A stretch of 64,000 bases of DNA from Streptomyces bicolor (lineage in GTDB: Bacteria; Actinomycetota; Actinomycetes; Streptomycetales; Streptomycetaceae), in contig NZ_JOFS01000028.1 of NCBI RefSeq assembly GCF_000719285.1, positions 62,001 to 126,000 of the forward strand. The letters run 5' to 3'. Shown here piece by piece: positions 9,353-17,504 of this stretch. The notes under the pieces are model-generated. The model was not told the origin of the DNA, did not search any database, and worked only from the letters and a program-made list of their open reading frames with translations. The translations under genes and the position numbers were made by a program. Numbering within the stretch: position 1 is the stretch's first letter; every line of letters begins with the position of its first letter.

Positions 9353-10239
9353 TGGCCAAGCCCCTGAGCGCGTCCAAGATGGTGGAGATCCTGCGCGCGG
9401 AGGGCCTCACGGTCCACGAGGTCCGCAGCTGGCGCACCCACAACCGCAACAGCAAGGGCCCCTGGGGCCCGGTGAACGGCGTGATGATCCACCACACCGT
9501 CACCAAGGGCACCGAAGCCTCGGTGAACATCTGCTACAACGGCTACTCCGGCCTGCCGGGCCCGCTGTGCCACGGCGTCATCGACAAGAAGGGCCACATC
9601 CACCTCGTCGGCAACGGCCGCGCCAACCACGCCGGCCTCGGCGACAGCGACGTCCTGCGCGCCGTGATCAACGAGTCGAAGCTGCCGCCCGACAACGAGG
9701 CCGACACCGACGGCAACGCGCACTTCTACGGCTTCGAGTGCATCAACCTCGGCGACGGCAAGGACCCCTGGCCCGAGGCGCAGAAGGAGGCCATCGAGAA
9801 GGTCTCGGCCGCCATCTGCCGCCACCACGGCTGGAGCGAGCGCTCGGTCATCGGTCACAAGGAGTGGCAGCCGGGCAAGACGGACCCGCGCGGCTTCACC
9901 ATGGACGGCATGCGCAAGCGCATCGCGGAGCGGCTCAAGGGCGGCGGTGGCGGCAAGCCCGACCCCGACCCGAAGCCCGCGCCCAAGCCGAAGCTCGAGC
10001 CGTTCCCCGGCAGCGGCTTCTTCCACGTCGGTCAGAAGTCGCCGATCATCACCGCGATGGGCCGCCGCCTGGTCGCCGAGGGGTGCGGCCGCTACGAGGA
10101 GGGCCCGAGTCCGGAGTGGACCGAGGCCGACCGCCGCTCCTACGCCGCCTGGCAGCACAAGCTCGGCTTCAAGGGCAAGGACGCGGACGGCATCCCCGGC
10201 AAGGTCAGCTGGGACAAGCTGAGGGTGCCCAACGTGTGA
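9352..10239 (+). CDS. N-acetylmuramoyl-L-alanine amidase (Amidase_2) with C-terminal peptidoglycan-binding domain
   Basis: The product is 295 aa. Residues ~40-200 are an Amidase_2/PGRP fold: the zinc-binding HHTV near residue 45, a central NHAGLGD segment, and [15 protein letters not shown] near residue 165 holding the second His, the catalytic Lys and the Asp/Pro of the family. A Gly run and Pro/Lys/Asp linker (about 205-222) lead to a C-terminal domain ([19 protein letters not shown], then [18 protein letters not shown]) found in Streptomyces phage endolysins and autolysins. It should cleave the MurNAc-L-Ala amide bond. There is no signal peptide, so it is probably loaded on the injection particle or released on lysis. 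It is the last gene of the eCIS operon, coupled to DUF6519 by a one-base overlap. Confidence 0.85.
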   Translation: MAKPLSASKMVEILRAEGLTVHEVRSWRTHNRNSKGPWGPVNGVMIHHTVTKGTEASVNICYNGYSGLPGPLCHGVIDKKGHIHLVGNGRANHAGLGDSDVLRAVINESKLPPDNEADTDGNAHFYGFECINLGDGKDPWPEAQKEAIEKVSAAICRHHGWSERSVIGHKEWQPGKTDPRGFTMDGMRKRIAERLKGGGGGKPDPDPKPAPKPKLEPFPGSGFFHVGQKSPIITAMGRRLVAEGCGRYEEGPSPEWTEADRRSYAAWQHKLGFKGKDADGIPGKVSWDKLRVPNV

Positions 10240-10258
10240 CGGCCTCGCGCATGCGGTG

Positions 10259-10298
10259 AAGCGGCCCAGGTACCCCGCGGGGGTGTCCTGGGCCGCTT
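10259..10298 (+). terminator. Strong hairpin terminator after the eCIS operon
   Basis: Perfect 12-bp inverted repeat AAGCGGCCCAGG / CCTGGGCCGCTT with a 16-base loop, starting 20 bases after the amidase stop. There is only a short T run, as is usual in Streptomyces. It separates the eCIS operon from paa. Confidence 0.8.
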
Positions 10299-10349
10299 TC
10301 GCGCCCGGGAAGGGTCTTGCTCGGCTGGCGGAAACACGTCACACTGGAT

Positions 10350-10367
10350 ACCGAACGAATGGTCGGT
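10350..10367. promoter_or_regulatory. Candidate TetR-family (PaaR-like) operator upstream of paaA
   Basis: The 18-base imperfect palindrome ACCGAACGAATGGTCGGT has perfect 5-bp ends (ACCGA/TCGGT) and lies 17 bases before paaA. In actinobacteria the paa genes are commonly repressed by the TetR-family protein PaaR, relieved by phenylacetyl-CoA, with ACCG...CGGT-type operators. No TetR gene adjoins paa here, so the repressor would act from elsewhere. Confidence 0.5.
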
Positions 10368-10384
10368 TGGGGAAGCTGGTATCG

Positions 10385-11362
10385 ATGACGACTTCACACT
10401 CCGCCGAGGTGCCCCCCGAGGGGCCGCTGCAGGAGCACTTCGATGCGACGATCTCGCGCGACCAGCGCATCGAGCCGCGCGACTGGATGCCGGACGGCTA
10501 CCGCAGGACGCTCGTCCGCCAGATCGCGCAGCACGCCCACTCGGAGATCATCGGCATGCAGCCCGAGGGCGAGTGGATCACCAAGGCGCCGTCCCTGCGC
10601 CGCAAGGCGATCCTCTTCGCCAAGGTGCAGGACGAGGCCGGACACGGGCTGTACCTGTACTCGGCGGCGGAGACGCTGGGCACCGACCGTGCCGAGCTGA
10701 CCGACCGGCTGATCGAGGGCCGCCAGAAGTACTCGTCGATCTTCAACTACCCGACCATGAGCTTCGCCGACGTCGGTGTCATCGGCTGGTTCGTGGACGG
10801 CGCCGCGATCTGCAACCAGGTGCCGCTGTGCCGCAGCTCGTACGGGCCGTACGCGCGCGCGATGGTGCGGATCTGCAAGGAGGAGTCGTTCCACCAGCGG
10901 CAGGGCTACGAGCTGCTGATGACGATGATGCGCGGCACCGAGGCCCAGCGGGAGATGGTGCAGGACGCCGTGAACCGCTGGTGGTGGCCGTCCCTGATGA
11001 TGTTCGGCCCGCCCGACGACGCCTCGCCCAACTCCGCGCAGTCGATGGCCTGGAAGATCAAGCGGCACAGCAACGACGAGCTGCGTCAGCGCTTCGTCGA
11101 CATGACCGTCCCGCAGGCCGAGAAGCTGGGCGTCACGCTGCCCGACCCCGAGCTGCGCTGGAACGCCGAGCGTGGCCACCACGACTTCGGCACCCCGGAC
11201 TGGGACGAGCTGATGCGGGTCATCAAGGGCGACGGGCCGTGCAACGCCCAGCGGATGCAGCGGCGCAGGAGCGCCCACGAGGAGGGCGCCTGGGTGCGCG
11301 AGGCGGCCACCGCCCACGCGGCCAAGCGGGCCGCCCGTGCGGAGAAGGGAGCGGTGGCATGA
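10385..11362 (+). CDS. paaA: 1,2-phenylacetyl-CoA epoxidase subunit A (catalytic)
   Basis: The product is 325 aa. This is the di-iron catalytic subunit of ring-1,2-phenylacetyl-CoA epoxidase, the first step after CoA activation in aerobic phenylacetate degradation. The first iron motif EX28DEXXH is intact: E54, then D83-E84-x-x-H87 ([10 protein letters not shown]), followed by the second cluster [10 protein letters not shown] near residue 165. ATG 10385 is preceded by GGGGAAG with a 9-base spacer. The gene opens a compact five-gene operon (paaABCDE), and its stop overlaps the paaB ATG (ATGA). It is probably controlled by the palindrome at 10350-10367. Confidence 0.95.
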   Translation: MTTSHSAEVPPEGPLQEHFDATISRDQRIEPRDWMPDGYRRTLVRQIAQHAHSEIIGMQPEGEWITKAPSLRRKAILFAKVQDEAGHGLYLYSAAETLGTDRAELTDRLIEGRQKYSSIFNYPTMSFADVGVIGWFVDGAAICNQVPLCRSSYGPYARAMVRICKEESFHQRQGYELLMTMMRGTEAQREMVQDAVNRWWWPSLMMFGPPDDASPNSAQSMAWKIKRHSNDELRQRFVDMTVPQAEKLGVTLPDPELRWNAERGHHDFGTPDWDELMRVIKGDGPCNAQRMQRRRSAHEEGAWVREAATAHAAKRAARAEKGAVA

Positions 11363-11652
11363 GCGCCGAGAAGCAGGGCTGGCCGCTGTACGAGGTGTTC
11401 GTGCGCGGCAAGCGCGGGCTGAACCACGTCCACGTGGGCTCGCTGCACGCCGCCGACGAGCGAATGGCGCTCACCCACGCGCGGGACCTGTACACGCGGC
11501 GCAACGAGGGCGTGTCCATCTGGGTGGTGCGCTCCGAGCACATCACCGCCTCCACGCGCGACGAGAAGGACCCGTTCTTCGAGCCCAGCGCCGACAAGGT
11601 CTACCGCCACCCGACCTTCTACGACATCCCCGACGACGTCCCGCACATCTGA
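11359..11652 (+). CDS. paaB: 1,2-phenylacetyl-CoA epoxidase subunit B
   Basis: The product is 97 aa, normal for PaaB. It carries the diagnostic [25 protein letters not shown]-terminal block (residues 8-31) and the [14 protein letters not shown] tail. PaaB bridges PaaA-PaaC heterodimers in the epoxidase complex and has no catalytic residues of its own. It starts inside the paaA stop (ATGA), implying coupled, near-stoichiometric synthesis; paaC follows after 10 bases. Confidence 0.95.
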   Translation: MSAEKQGWPLYEVFVRGKRGLNHVHVGSLHAADERMALTHARDLYTRRNEGVSIWVVRSEHITASTRDEKDPFFEPSADKVYRHPTFYDIPDDVPHI

Positions 11653-11662
11653 AGGAGAGGGC

Positions 11663-12490
11663 ATGAGCGACGACCACGTCTACATGACCCTCGCCGAGGG
11701 ACACGAGGACGACACCCGCTGGGCCTACGGCACCGGCTTCGAGGACCCGCTGCACGGCGTCGACACCACGGTGCCGGAGGGCGTCGACGCCACCGAACTG
11801 GCCTCCCTGTGCGTCGCGTTGGCCGACGACGCCCTGGTCTCGGCCCAGCGCCTGGCCGAATGGATCACCCGCGCCCCCGAGCTGGAGGAGGAGGTGGCAC
11901 TGGCCAACATCGGTCTCGACCTCCTCGGCCAGGCCCGCCTCCTGTACTCCCGCGCCGGCCAGGTCGACGGCACCGGCCGCGACGAGGACGCCTACGCCTA
12001 CTTCCGGGACGCCGACGACTTCCGCAACGTACGCCTGGCCGAACTGCCGGGCGGGGACTTCGCGTTCACCGTCGTGCGGCTGCTGGTGCTGTCCAGCTGG
12101 CGTCTCGCCCACTTCGAGCGGCTGGCGTCGCACCCCGACCCGGTGCTCGCGGCCATCGCCGCGAAGGGCGTGAAGGAGCTGAGCTACCACCGGCAGTACG
12201 CAGCCGAGTGGGCGGTGCGCCTGGGCGACGGCACGGACGAGTCGTACCGCCGCATGCGCAAGGCCCTGGAACAAGCCGCCCCGTACGTGGGCGAGTTGTT
12301 CACCGCATACGACGTACGGGACGAGGTCGTCGCGGTACTGAAGCAGGTCACGGAGGCGGCCGGACTGCCCATGCCGGTCTACCGGCCGCTGCCCGGATCC
12401 GGCCGCGACGGTGAGCACACCGAGCATCTCGCGCCCCTGCTCGCCGAGTTGCAGGGCGTGGCCCGCGCCCACCCGGAGGCGACATGGTGA
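11663..12490 (+). CDS. paaC: 1,2-phenylacetyl-CoA epoxidase subunit C (structural)
   Basis: The product is 275 aa with the ferritin-like four-helix fold of PaaC: LADDALVSAQRLAEWITRAP (about 54-73), NIGLDLLGQARLLY (about 81-94), and VKELSYHRQYAAEW (about 171-184). PaaC pairs with PaaA and is the non-catalytic partner. A GAAGGAGAGGG ribosome-binding site precedes ATG 11663. The gene overlaps the start of paaD by 7 bases. Confidence 0.95.
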   Translation: MSDDHVYMTLAEGHEDDTRWAYGTGFEDPLHGVDTTVPEGVDATELASLCVALADDALVSAQRLAEWITRAPELEEEVALANIGLDLLGQARLLYSRAGQVDGTGRDEDAYAYFRDADDFRNVRLAELPGGDFAFTVVRLLVLSSWRLAHFERLASHPDPVLAAIAAKGVKELSYHRQYAAEWAVRLGDGTDESYRRMRKALEQAAPYVGELFTAYDVRDEVVAVLKQVTEAAGLPMPVYRPLPGSGRDGEHTEHLAPLLAELQGVARAHPEATW

Positions 12491-12996
12491 CCACGCTGCT
12501 CGACGCCCGGCGCGCCCGGTACATCGCCGAACAGGTGCCGGACCCCGAGCTGCCCATGCTCACCCTGGCCGACCTCGGCGTCCTGCGCGGCGTCGAGCTG
12601 ACCGAGGACGGGGCGGTCGTGGCAAGCCTGACGCCGACCTACTCGGGCTGCCCGGCCATGGCCGAGATGCGCGCCGATGTGGCGGCACGGCTGCGTGAGG
12701 CGGGGTACGCGCGCGTGGAGATCCGTACCGTGCTCGACCCGCCGTGGACCAGCGACTGGATCACCCCGGCCGGCCGCCGCAAGCTCGCCGAGCACGGCAT
12801 CGCCTCGCCCGGACCCGCACCGCGCGGCGGCGGCCCCGTCCCGCTGGTGCTGTCACCCACCCGGCACGCGGTGACCTGCCCCCGCTGTGGCTCGGCGGAC
12901 ACCGAGGAGACCTCCCGCTTCGCCGCCACGTCCTGCAAGGCGCTGTGGCGTTGCCGCGCCTGCCGCGAGCCGTTCGAGTACGTCAAGGAGATCTGA
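12484..12996 (+). CDS. paaD: Phenylacetate epoxidase accessory protein (Fe-S/di-iron maturation)
   Basis: The product is 170 aa. The N-terminal ~100 residues are a MIP18/DUF59-type domain (VPDPELPMLTLADLGVLR, then TPTYSGCPAM), the family involved in iron-sulfur cluster delivery. The C-terminal part is a four-Cys zinc-ribbon-like segment (CPRCGS near 133, CRACREPFEY near 160). PaaD is thought to assist maturation of the oxygenase or reductase rather than to act in catalysis. Its start lies within paaC, and paaE starts directly after its stop. Confidence 0.93.
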   Translation: MVTTLLDARRARYIAEQVPDPELPMLTLADLGVLRGVELTEDGAVVASLTPTYSGCPAMAEMRADVAARLREAGYARVEIRTVLDPPWTSDWITPAGRRKLAEHGIASPGPAPRGGGPVPLVLSPTRHAVTCPRCGSADTEETSRFAATSCKALWRCRACREPFEYVKEI

Positions 12997-14112
12997 ATGG
13001 AAGGCCTGAGGGAAGCTGAGACGGCCGCCGCGGCCCGCCCGCGCACCCGCCGCCGTCCGGCCTTCCACATCCTGACCGTCGCCGCCATCCAGCCCCTGTG
13101 CTCGGACGCGGTCGCCGTCGGCTTCGACATCCCGGCGGAGCTGGCCGAGGAGTTCGCCTTCGAGCCCGGTCAGTCGCTGACCCTGCGGCGCGAGGTCGAG
13201 GGGCGGGACGAGCGGCGGTCGTACTCGATCTGCTCGCCGGCCGGGACGAGCCCGCGCATCGGCGTACGGGTCGTGCCCGGCGGGCTCTTCTCCTCCTGGC
13301 TCGTGAACGACGTACGCCCTGGCGACACCGTCGAGGTCATGGCCCCCACCGGCGCCTTCACGCCCGACCTCACCACGCCCGGCCACCATGTGCTGATCGC
13401 GGCGGGCTCCGGCATCACGCCCATGTTGTCCATCGCCGAGTCCGTCCTGGCCGCCGACCCCCGCTCGACGGTCACCCTCTTCTACGGCAACCGCCGCACC
13501 GACACCGTGATGTTCGCCGACGAGCTCGCGGACCTGAAGGACCTCTACCCGGCCCGGTTCCAGCTCGCCCACGTGCTGTCCCGCGAGCCCCGCGAGGCCG
13601 AGGTGCTGTCCGGGCGCATCGACGCCGACCGGCTCGCGACGCTCGTCGACGCGCTCGTCGACGTGACGACCGCCGACCACTGGTGGCTGTGCGGCCCGCA
13701 CGGCATGGTCCGGGACGCGCAGCGGGTGCTGGAGGGCCTCGGGGTTCCGGCGGAGCGGGTGCACCAGGAGCTGTTCTACGCCGACGACGAGCCCGTACGG
13801 GAGGTGCACCACGAGGAGGGCGGCCCGCAGGGGCCCGTCAGCCAGGTCACCATCACCCTCGACGGCCGCTCCACCACGGCTGCCCTGCCGAGGGAGCGGA
13901 CCATCCTCGACGGCGCCCAACGCACCCGCCCCGACCTGCCGTTCGCCTGCAAGGGCGGCGTCTGCGGCACCTGCCGGGCGCTGGTCACCGACGGCAAGGC
14001 GGACATGCGGCGCAACTTCGCGCTGGAGGCGGCCGAGGTGGACGCGGGGTATGTGCTGACCTGTCAGTCGTACCCGGTGTCCGAGGCGTTGACGGTCGAC
14101 TACGACAGCTGA
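12997..14112 (+). CDS. paaE: Phenylacetyl-CoA epoxidase reductase subunit
   Basis: The product is 371 aa. It is an NAD(P)H-dependent flavin/iron-sulfur reductase that passes electrons to the PaaA di-iron site. The FAD domain has RRSYSICSPAG (about 70-80), the nucleotide domain has AAGSGITPMLSI (about 135-146), and a C-terminal plant-type 2Fe-2S ferredoxin domain has CKGGVCGTC (about 319-327) with a later fourth Cys (YVLTCQSYP). The ATG follows the paaD stop with no gap. It is the last gene of the operon: paaK, paaG, paaZ and paaJ are not in the window, so the rest of the pathway is encoded elsewhere. Confidence 0.95.
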   Translation: MEGLREAETAAAARPRTRRRPAFHILTVAAIQPLCSDAVAVGFDIPAELAEEFAFEPGQSLTLRREVEGRDERRSYSICSPAGTSPRIGVRVVPGGLFSSWLVNDVRPGDTVEVMAPTGAFTPDLTTPGHHVLIAAGSGITPMLSIAESVLAADPRSTVTLFYGNRRTDTVMFADELADLKDLYPARFQLAHVLSREPREAEVLSGRIDADRLATLVDALVDVTTADHWWLCGPHGMVRDAQRVLEGLGVPAERVHQELFYADDEPVREVHHEEGGPQGPVSQVTITLDGRSTTAALPRERTILDGAQRTRPDLPFACKGGVCGTCRALVTDGKADMRRNFALEAAEVDAGYVLTCQSYPVSEALTVDYDS

Positions 14113-14320
14113 CACCACGCACCCAAACTGCCGTGCCGCGACGGAGCCTTCCCCGGCGGGCCCGCCGGGGAGGGGAGGCGGCGGGCATGGCGGATGACCA
14201 GGGATTCGAGTCGGTGGCCTCACACATCACACTTGTCATATGTGCGGAAATTCGGCGGGTATCGTTCGTGGTTCGGCCGGGCATCGTTAGGTGGCGGGGT
14301 TCGAGGGTGAGAGGGGAACC

Positions 14321-15274
14321 ATGCCGTCGTCGTCCATACGGTGGGCCGGAGCGCAGCCACAGCCGGTGCTCAGTCCGCAGGCGCCCGTTGCCGTCTTCCT
14401 GGTGGTCACGATCGAACCCGGCGGCGAGCCCGAGGCGCGCGAGCTGCTCGCCGGGCTCGCGGGACTCGTACGCGCCGTGGGGTTCCCGAGTCCCGACGGC
14501 GGACTGTGCTGCGTAGCCGGAATCGGGTCATCGGCGTGGGACCGGCTCTTCGGCGAGCCGCGCCCCCAGCAGCTGCGTCCCTTCAAGGAGTTGGAAGGGG
14601 ACCGGCACCGCGCCGTGGCCACACCCGGCGACCTGCTGTTCCACATCCGTGCCGCCCGCACGGATCTGTGCTTCGCCCTCGCCGCCGAGATCATGAAGCG
14701 GCTGCGCGACGCGGTCACCGTGCAGGACGAGGTCCAGGCCTTCGCCTACTTCGACTCGCGCAACGTGCTCGGCTTCGTCGACGGCACGGAGAACCCGGTG
14801 GGCCAGGCGGCGGCCGAGGCGGCGATCGTCGGTGAGGAGGATCCCGCGTTCACCGGCGGCAGTTACGCGATCGTCCAGAAGTACCTGCACGACGTGGACG
14901 CCTGGGAGGCCCTGGCGGTCGAGGCGCAGGAGAAGGTGATCGGCCGCTCCAAGCTGACCAACATCGAGCTCGACATGCCCGGCTCCCACATCGACGTGAA
15001 CACGGTCACCGGCCCGGACGGGGAGGAACTGGAGATCCTGCGCGGCGCCATGCCGTTCGGCAGGCCGGGGCACGGCGAGTTCGGCACGTACTTCATCGCC
15101 TACGCCCGTACGCCCGAGATCCCGGAGAGCATGCTCCGCAAGATGTTCCTGGGCGGCCCGGAATCCGGCCCCGACCCGATCCTGGACTACTCGCAGGCGG
15201 TCACCGGAACCCTGTTCTTCATCCCCTCGGTGACCTTCCTGGAGACGATTCCGGAACGCTCCGTGACCGACTGA
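14321..15274 (+). CDS. Dyp-type heme peroxidase
   Basis: The product is 317 aa. It contains the DyP signature GFVDGTENPVG (about residues 146-156), whose Asp is the catalytic acid, and the distal region SGPDPILDYSQ near the C-terminus. It oxidises dyes, phenolics or porphyrins with hydrogen peroxide. There is no Tat or Sec signal, so this is a cytoplasmic YfeX/DypB-like form. ATG 14321 has a GAGAGGGGAA ribosome-binding site; an in-frame GTG at 14291 lacks one. No encapsulin gene or encapsulin-targeting tail is present. It is monocistronic, convergent with DUF5997. The 208-base region upstream contains no gene. Confidence 0.9.
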   Translation: MPSSSIRWAGAQPQPVLSPQAPVAVFLVVTIEPGGEPEARELLAGLAGLVRAVGFPSPDGGLCCVAGIGSSAWDRLFGEPRPQQLRPFKELEGDRHRAVATPGDLLFHIRAARTDLCFALAAEIMKRLRDAVTVQDEVQAFAYFDSRNVLGFVDGTENPVGQAAAEAAIVGEEDPAFTGGSYAIVQKYLHDVDAWEALAVEAQEKVIGRSKLTNIELDMPGSHIDVNTVTGPDGEELEILRGAMPFGRPGHGEFGTYFIAYARTPEIPESMLRKMFLGGPESGPDPILDYSQAVTGTLFFIPSVTFLETIPERSVTD

Positions 15275-15332
15275 ACCGTCCGGCGGCAGGCGGGCGGCAC
15301 GGGCGGCTCGCCCGACCGGGCGACGGCGGGCG

Positions 15333-15725
15333 TCAGGCCTCCCGTGCTGCCCGCTCCGCGTCCCGCTCCTTGAGGCGGGCCGCCTCCTTGCGGACCTCGG
15401 CCTGGGTGGCGCGCTCCTTTTGCAGCCACTCGGGCTGCTCCTGCTTCAGCGCCTCGATCTGCTCGGTGGTGAGCGGCTCGGTGACGCCGCCGCGGGCGAG
15501 CCCCGCGATGGAGACGCCCAGCTTCTGCGCGACGACGGGGCGCGGGTGCGGTCCGTCGCGTCGCAGTTCGCGCAGCCACTCCGGCGGGTCGGTCTGCAGC
15601 GCGTTGAGCTCCGCGCGCGTGACGACACCCTCCCGGAACTCGGCGGGGGTGGCTTCGAGGTACACACCCAGCTTCTTCGCCGCGGTCGCGGGCTTCATGG
15701 TCTGGGTGCTTTGGTGCGACGTCAT
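15333..15725 (-). CDS. DUF5997 family protein
   Basis: The product is 130 aa, hydrophilic and mostly helical, made of two similar halves: KPATAAKKLGVYLEATPAEFR / ELNALQTDPPEWLRELRRDGP and RPVVAQKLGVSIAGLAR / EQIEALKQEQPEWLQKER. Each half pairs a KLGV segment with a PPEWL/QPEWL segment, indicating internal duplication. The highly charged C-terminus (residues 105-130) is coiled-coil-like. DUF5997 has no known function; in actinobacteria it is typically divergent from a LysR-effector-domain gene, as here with 58 bases between the starts. It may bind that partner or DNA, which is inference only. Confidence 0.8.
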   Translation of the reverse strand: MTSHQSTQTMKPATAAKKLGVYLEATPAEFREGVVTRAELNALQTDPPEWLRELRRDGPHPRPVVAQKLGVSIAGLARGGVTEPLTTEQIEALKQEQPEWLQKERATQAEVRKEAARLKERDAERAAREA

Positions 15726-15783
15726 GGTGTCAAGGGTATCGAGCGGATGACCGACCGCCGACCACGGCCGGTAAACTGGCCAG

Positions 15784-16569
15784 GTGACAGGCTCGGAAGC
15801 ATCCCCCTCGTTCCGGCTCGCGTACGTCCCGGGGGTGACCCCCTCTAAATGGGTGCGGATCTGGGAGGAGCGCTTCCCCGACGTCCCCCTCACCCTCCAC
15901 TCGGTGACCGTCGCCGAGGCGCCGGACATGCTCCGCGCGGGCGACGCCGACGCCGGCTTCGTCCGCCTGCCGGTCGACCGCACGGTCCTCAGCGCGATCC
16001 CGCTCTACACCGAGACCACGGTCGTCGTCGTCCCGAAGGACCACGTGATCGCCGCGGTGGACGAGGTGACCGCCGAGGATCTGACCGACGAGGTCGTCTT
16101 CCACCCCCTCGACGACGTCCTCGACTGGGAGCGGCCCCCGGGGCAGCCCGCCTTCGAGCGCCCCGCGACCACCGCGGACGCCGTCGAACTCGTCGCGGCG
16201 GGCGTCGGCCTGCTCGTCGTGCCCCAGTCACTGGCCCGTCTCCACCACCGCAAGGACCTCACCTACCGCACCCTCGTGGACGCCCCCCAGTCGAGCGTCG
16301 CCCTGTCCTGGCCCGAGGACGCCACCACCGACCAGGTCGAGGACTTCATCGGCGTCGTCCGCGGCCGCACGATCAACAGCACCCGGGGTCGTGCGCCATC
16401 CCAGCCCCCGGCCCCCAAGGACCAGCCGAAGCGCAAGCGCCCCGACGCCGGCGGCAGCGCACGCCACCAACCCGGAACCGGCCGCAATCCCCGCGGCGGC
16501 GCGGGCGGCGCCACAGGTACGAAGGGCGCGAAGGGCGCGCGGCGCGGGAAGCCACGGCGCCGGTCCTGA
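15784..16569 (+). CDS. LysR substrate-binding-domain protein lacking the DNA-binding domain
   Basis: The product is 261 aa. Residues ~10-195 match the LysR effector-binding (periplasmic-binding-like) domain: FRLAYVPGVTPSKWVRIW, then AAGVGLLVVPQSLARLH and YRTLVDAPQSSVALSW. The usual N-terminal winged helix (~60 residues) is absent. The C-terminal ~65 residues are basic and low-complexity (KGAKGARRGKPRRRS), perhaps a nucleic-acid-binding tail. The start is GTG, divergent from DUF5997. This architecture could be a ligand sensor acting through a partner, or a regulator binding DNA through its basic tail; neither is shown. Confidence 0.8.
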   Translation: MTGSEASPSFRLAYVPGVTPSKWVRIWEERFPDVPLTLHSVTVAEAPDMLRAGDADAGFVRLPVDRTVLSAIPLYTETTVVVVPKDHVIAAVDEVTAEDLTDEVVFHPLDDVLDWERPPGQPAFERPATTADAVELVAAGVGLLVVPQSLARLHHRKDLTYRTLVDAPQSSVALSWPEDATTDQVEDFIGVVRGRTINSTRGRAPSQPPAPKDQPKRKRPDAGGSARHQPGTGRNPRGGAGGATGTKGAKGARRGKPRRRS

Positions 16570-16570
16570 T

Positions 16571-16610
16571 CGGCGGGAAGTGGGCGGCGAGTGGGCGGGG
16601 AGTCCCGCCG
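16571..16610. terminator. Bidirectional terminator between convergent genes
   Basis: Inverted repeat CGGCGGGA (16571-16578) / TCCCGCCG (16603-16610), flanked by TGATC/GATCA that can extend the stem. It lies in the 45-base gap between the convergent LysR-domain and SRPBCC genes. Confidence 0.6.
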
Positions 16611-16614
16611 CTGA

Positions 16615-17067
16615 TCACTGCGTGCGGTGCGTGATCCTGCGCTCCAGATCGCGCAGATCCTTGCCGATGTGGGCGCGGACCTGGCGGGCCATGAGCGGTG
16701 CCGTCAGCCGCAGGAGGCCGCCGGGGCCGCCCCGGACGCGGATGCGGGCGAGGGTGCCGGCCGGGTGCGGGTCGAAGGAGTAGGTGACGTGCATCGGCAT
16801 GGGACCGGCCACGGACACCATGTCGAGCAGCCGTGGGAATTCGTACGACGCCACGCGCAGTACGTAGTCGATGCGCCGGCCGAGGAAGTACGCGGTCCTG
16901 GTGACCTCGGCACCGACCCCGAACGCGCCCGCGTCGGCCTCGCGGGTCAGCTCGGCCGCACGAATGCCCTGGGTCCACTCGGCGTCATGGCGCCAGTCCA
17001 TGGCGTACTCGGCCACCTGCTCGGGAGGAACCGGGACCACCCGCTCCGCCGTCACGTCGATCGTCAT
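16615..17067 (-). CDS. SRPBCC family (START-like) protein
   Basis: The product is 150 aa. The N-terminus (VTAERVVPVPPEQVAEYAMDWRHDAEW) and the C-terminal long helix (LTAPLMARQVRAHIGKDLRDLERRI) match the SRPBCC helix-grip fold of polyketide cyclases, START proteins and related carriers. The fold holds a hydrophobic ligand in a deep cavity; the ligand cannot be read from sequence. It stands alone, and a 14-bp palindrome lies 15 bases upstream of its start. Confidence 0.8.
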   Translation of the reverse strand: MTIDVTAERVVPVPPEQVAEYAMDWRHDAEWTQGIRAAELTREADAGAFGVGAEVTRTAYFLGRRIDYVLRVASYEFPRLLDMVSVAGPMPMHVTYSFDPHPAGTLARIRVRGGPGGLLRLTAPLMARQVRAHIGKDLRDLERRITHRTQ

Positions 17068-17081
17068 CGTGCCGCCGCCCT

Positions 17082-17095
17082 GTCAGGATCCTGAC
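17082..17095. promoter_or_regulatory. Perfect 14-bp palindrome upstream of the SRPBCC gene
   Basis: GTCAGGATCCTGAC is fully self-complementary and ends 15 bases before the SRPBCC start codon. It has the size and position of an operator for a dimeric regulator, or it could form a small hairpin in the leader. The binding protein is unknown. Confidence 0.4.
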
Positions 17096-17106
17096 CGCTG
17101 ACTCCA

Positions 17107-17150
17107 GGATCCCCGCACCGGACGCCGGGCGCGCGTCGGTGCGGGGATCC
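17107..17150 (-). terminator. Terminator after the HAD gene and the GH127 remnant
   Basis: Perfect 14-bp inverted repeat GGATCCCCGCACCG / CGGTGCGGGGATCC with a 16-base loop. It sits just past the end of the minus-strand GH127 remnant and upstream of the SRPBCC gene. Confidence 0.75.
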
Positions 17151-17160
17151 GGTCGGCGGC

Positions 17161-17504
17161 TCAGGGGGCGTACGTGGCCTGCTCGGCCGTACGGAGTCGG
17201 AGTTGCCGAAGGCCACCGAGGTAGTCCGTCGCGGAGTTGCGGCCGACCAGATTGATCGGGCCGTAGAAAAGGGTCTGCAGGGACGGGTCGTCGAGGGTCT
17301 TCTCGATGCGGAGCCGGAACGGGAGGGTCACGCGGACGGTGTCGCCGCACGCCAGGTGCGGGACACGGTGAAACAGCTTCCGGCGCTCGGAGTCCCGCTG
17401 ACCGCAGCGCCGTTGACGGTCACCTCGAAGCCGTCGGCCACCCAGGACGGCACCCGCGGCTTCAGCTCGAAGGACGCGCTGCCCCCGCCGATGCGAGTCG
17501 GGCC
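17161..17504 (-). pseudogene. Decayed C-terminal fragment of a GH127 (beta-L-arabinofuranosidase-like) glycoside hydrolase
   Basis: Reading the minus strand, one frame (about 17500-17345) gives ASFELKPRVPSWVADGFEV and then TVNGAAVSGTPSAGSCFTV, ending in SRTWRAA. A different frame (about 17350-17161) continues with DTVRVTLPFRLRIEKTLDDP and SLQTLFYGPINLVGRN. Joined, these read like the C-terminal beta-domain of GH127/DUF1680 proteins, which carry VPSW...VNG...RTWRAGDTV and a YGP block. The join requires one missing base near 17345. The fragment begins directly at the stop of the HAD gene and has no N-terminal domain. I infer a deletion that fused the remnant to the HAD locus. The last ~20 codons do not match well, so a second lesion is possible. 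Confidence 0.55.

Noticed and set aside
14321-15274. DyP peroxidase as encapsulin cargo
   Set aside because: No encapsulin shell gene is next to it, and the C-terminus lacks a recognisable targeting peptide.
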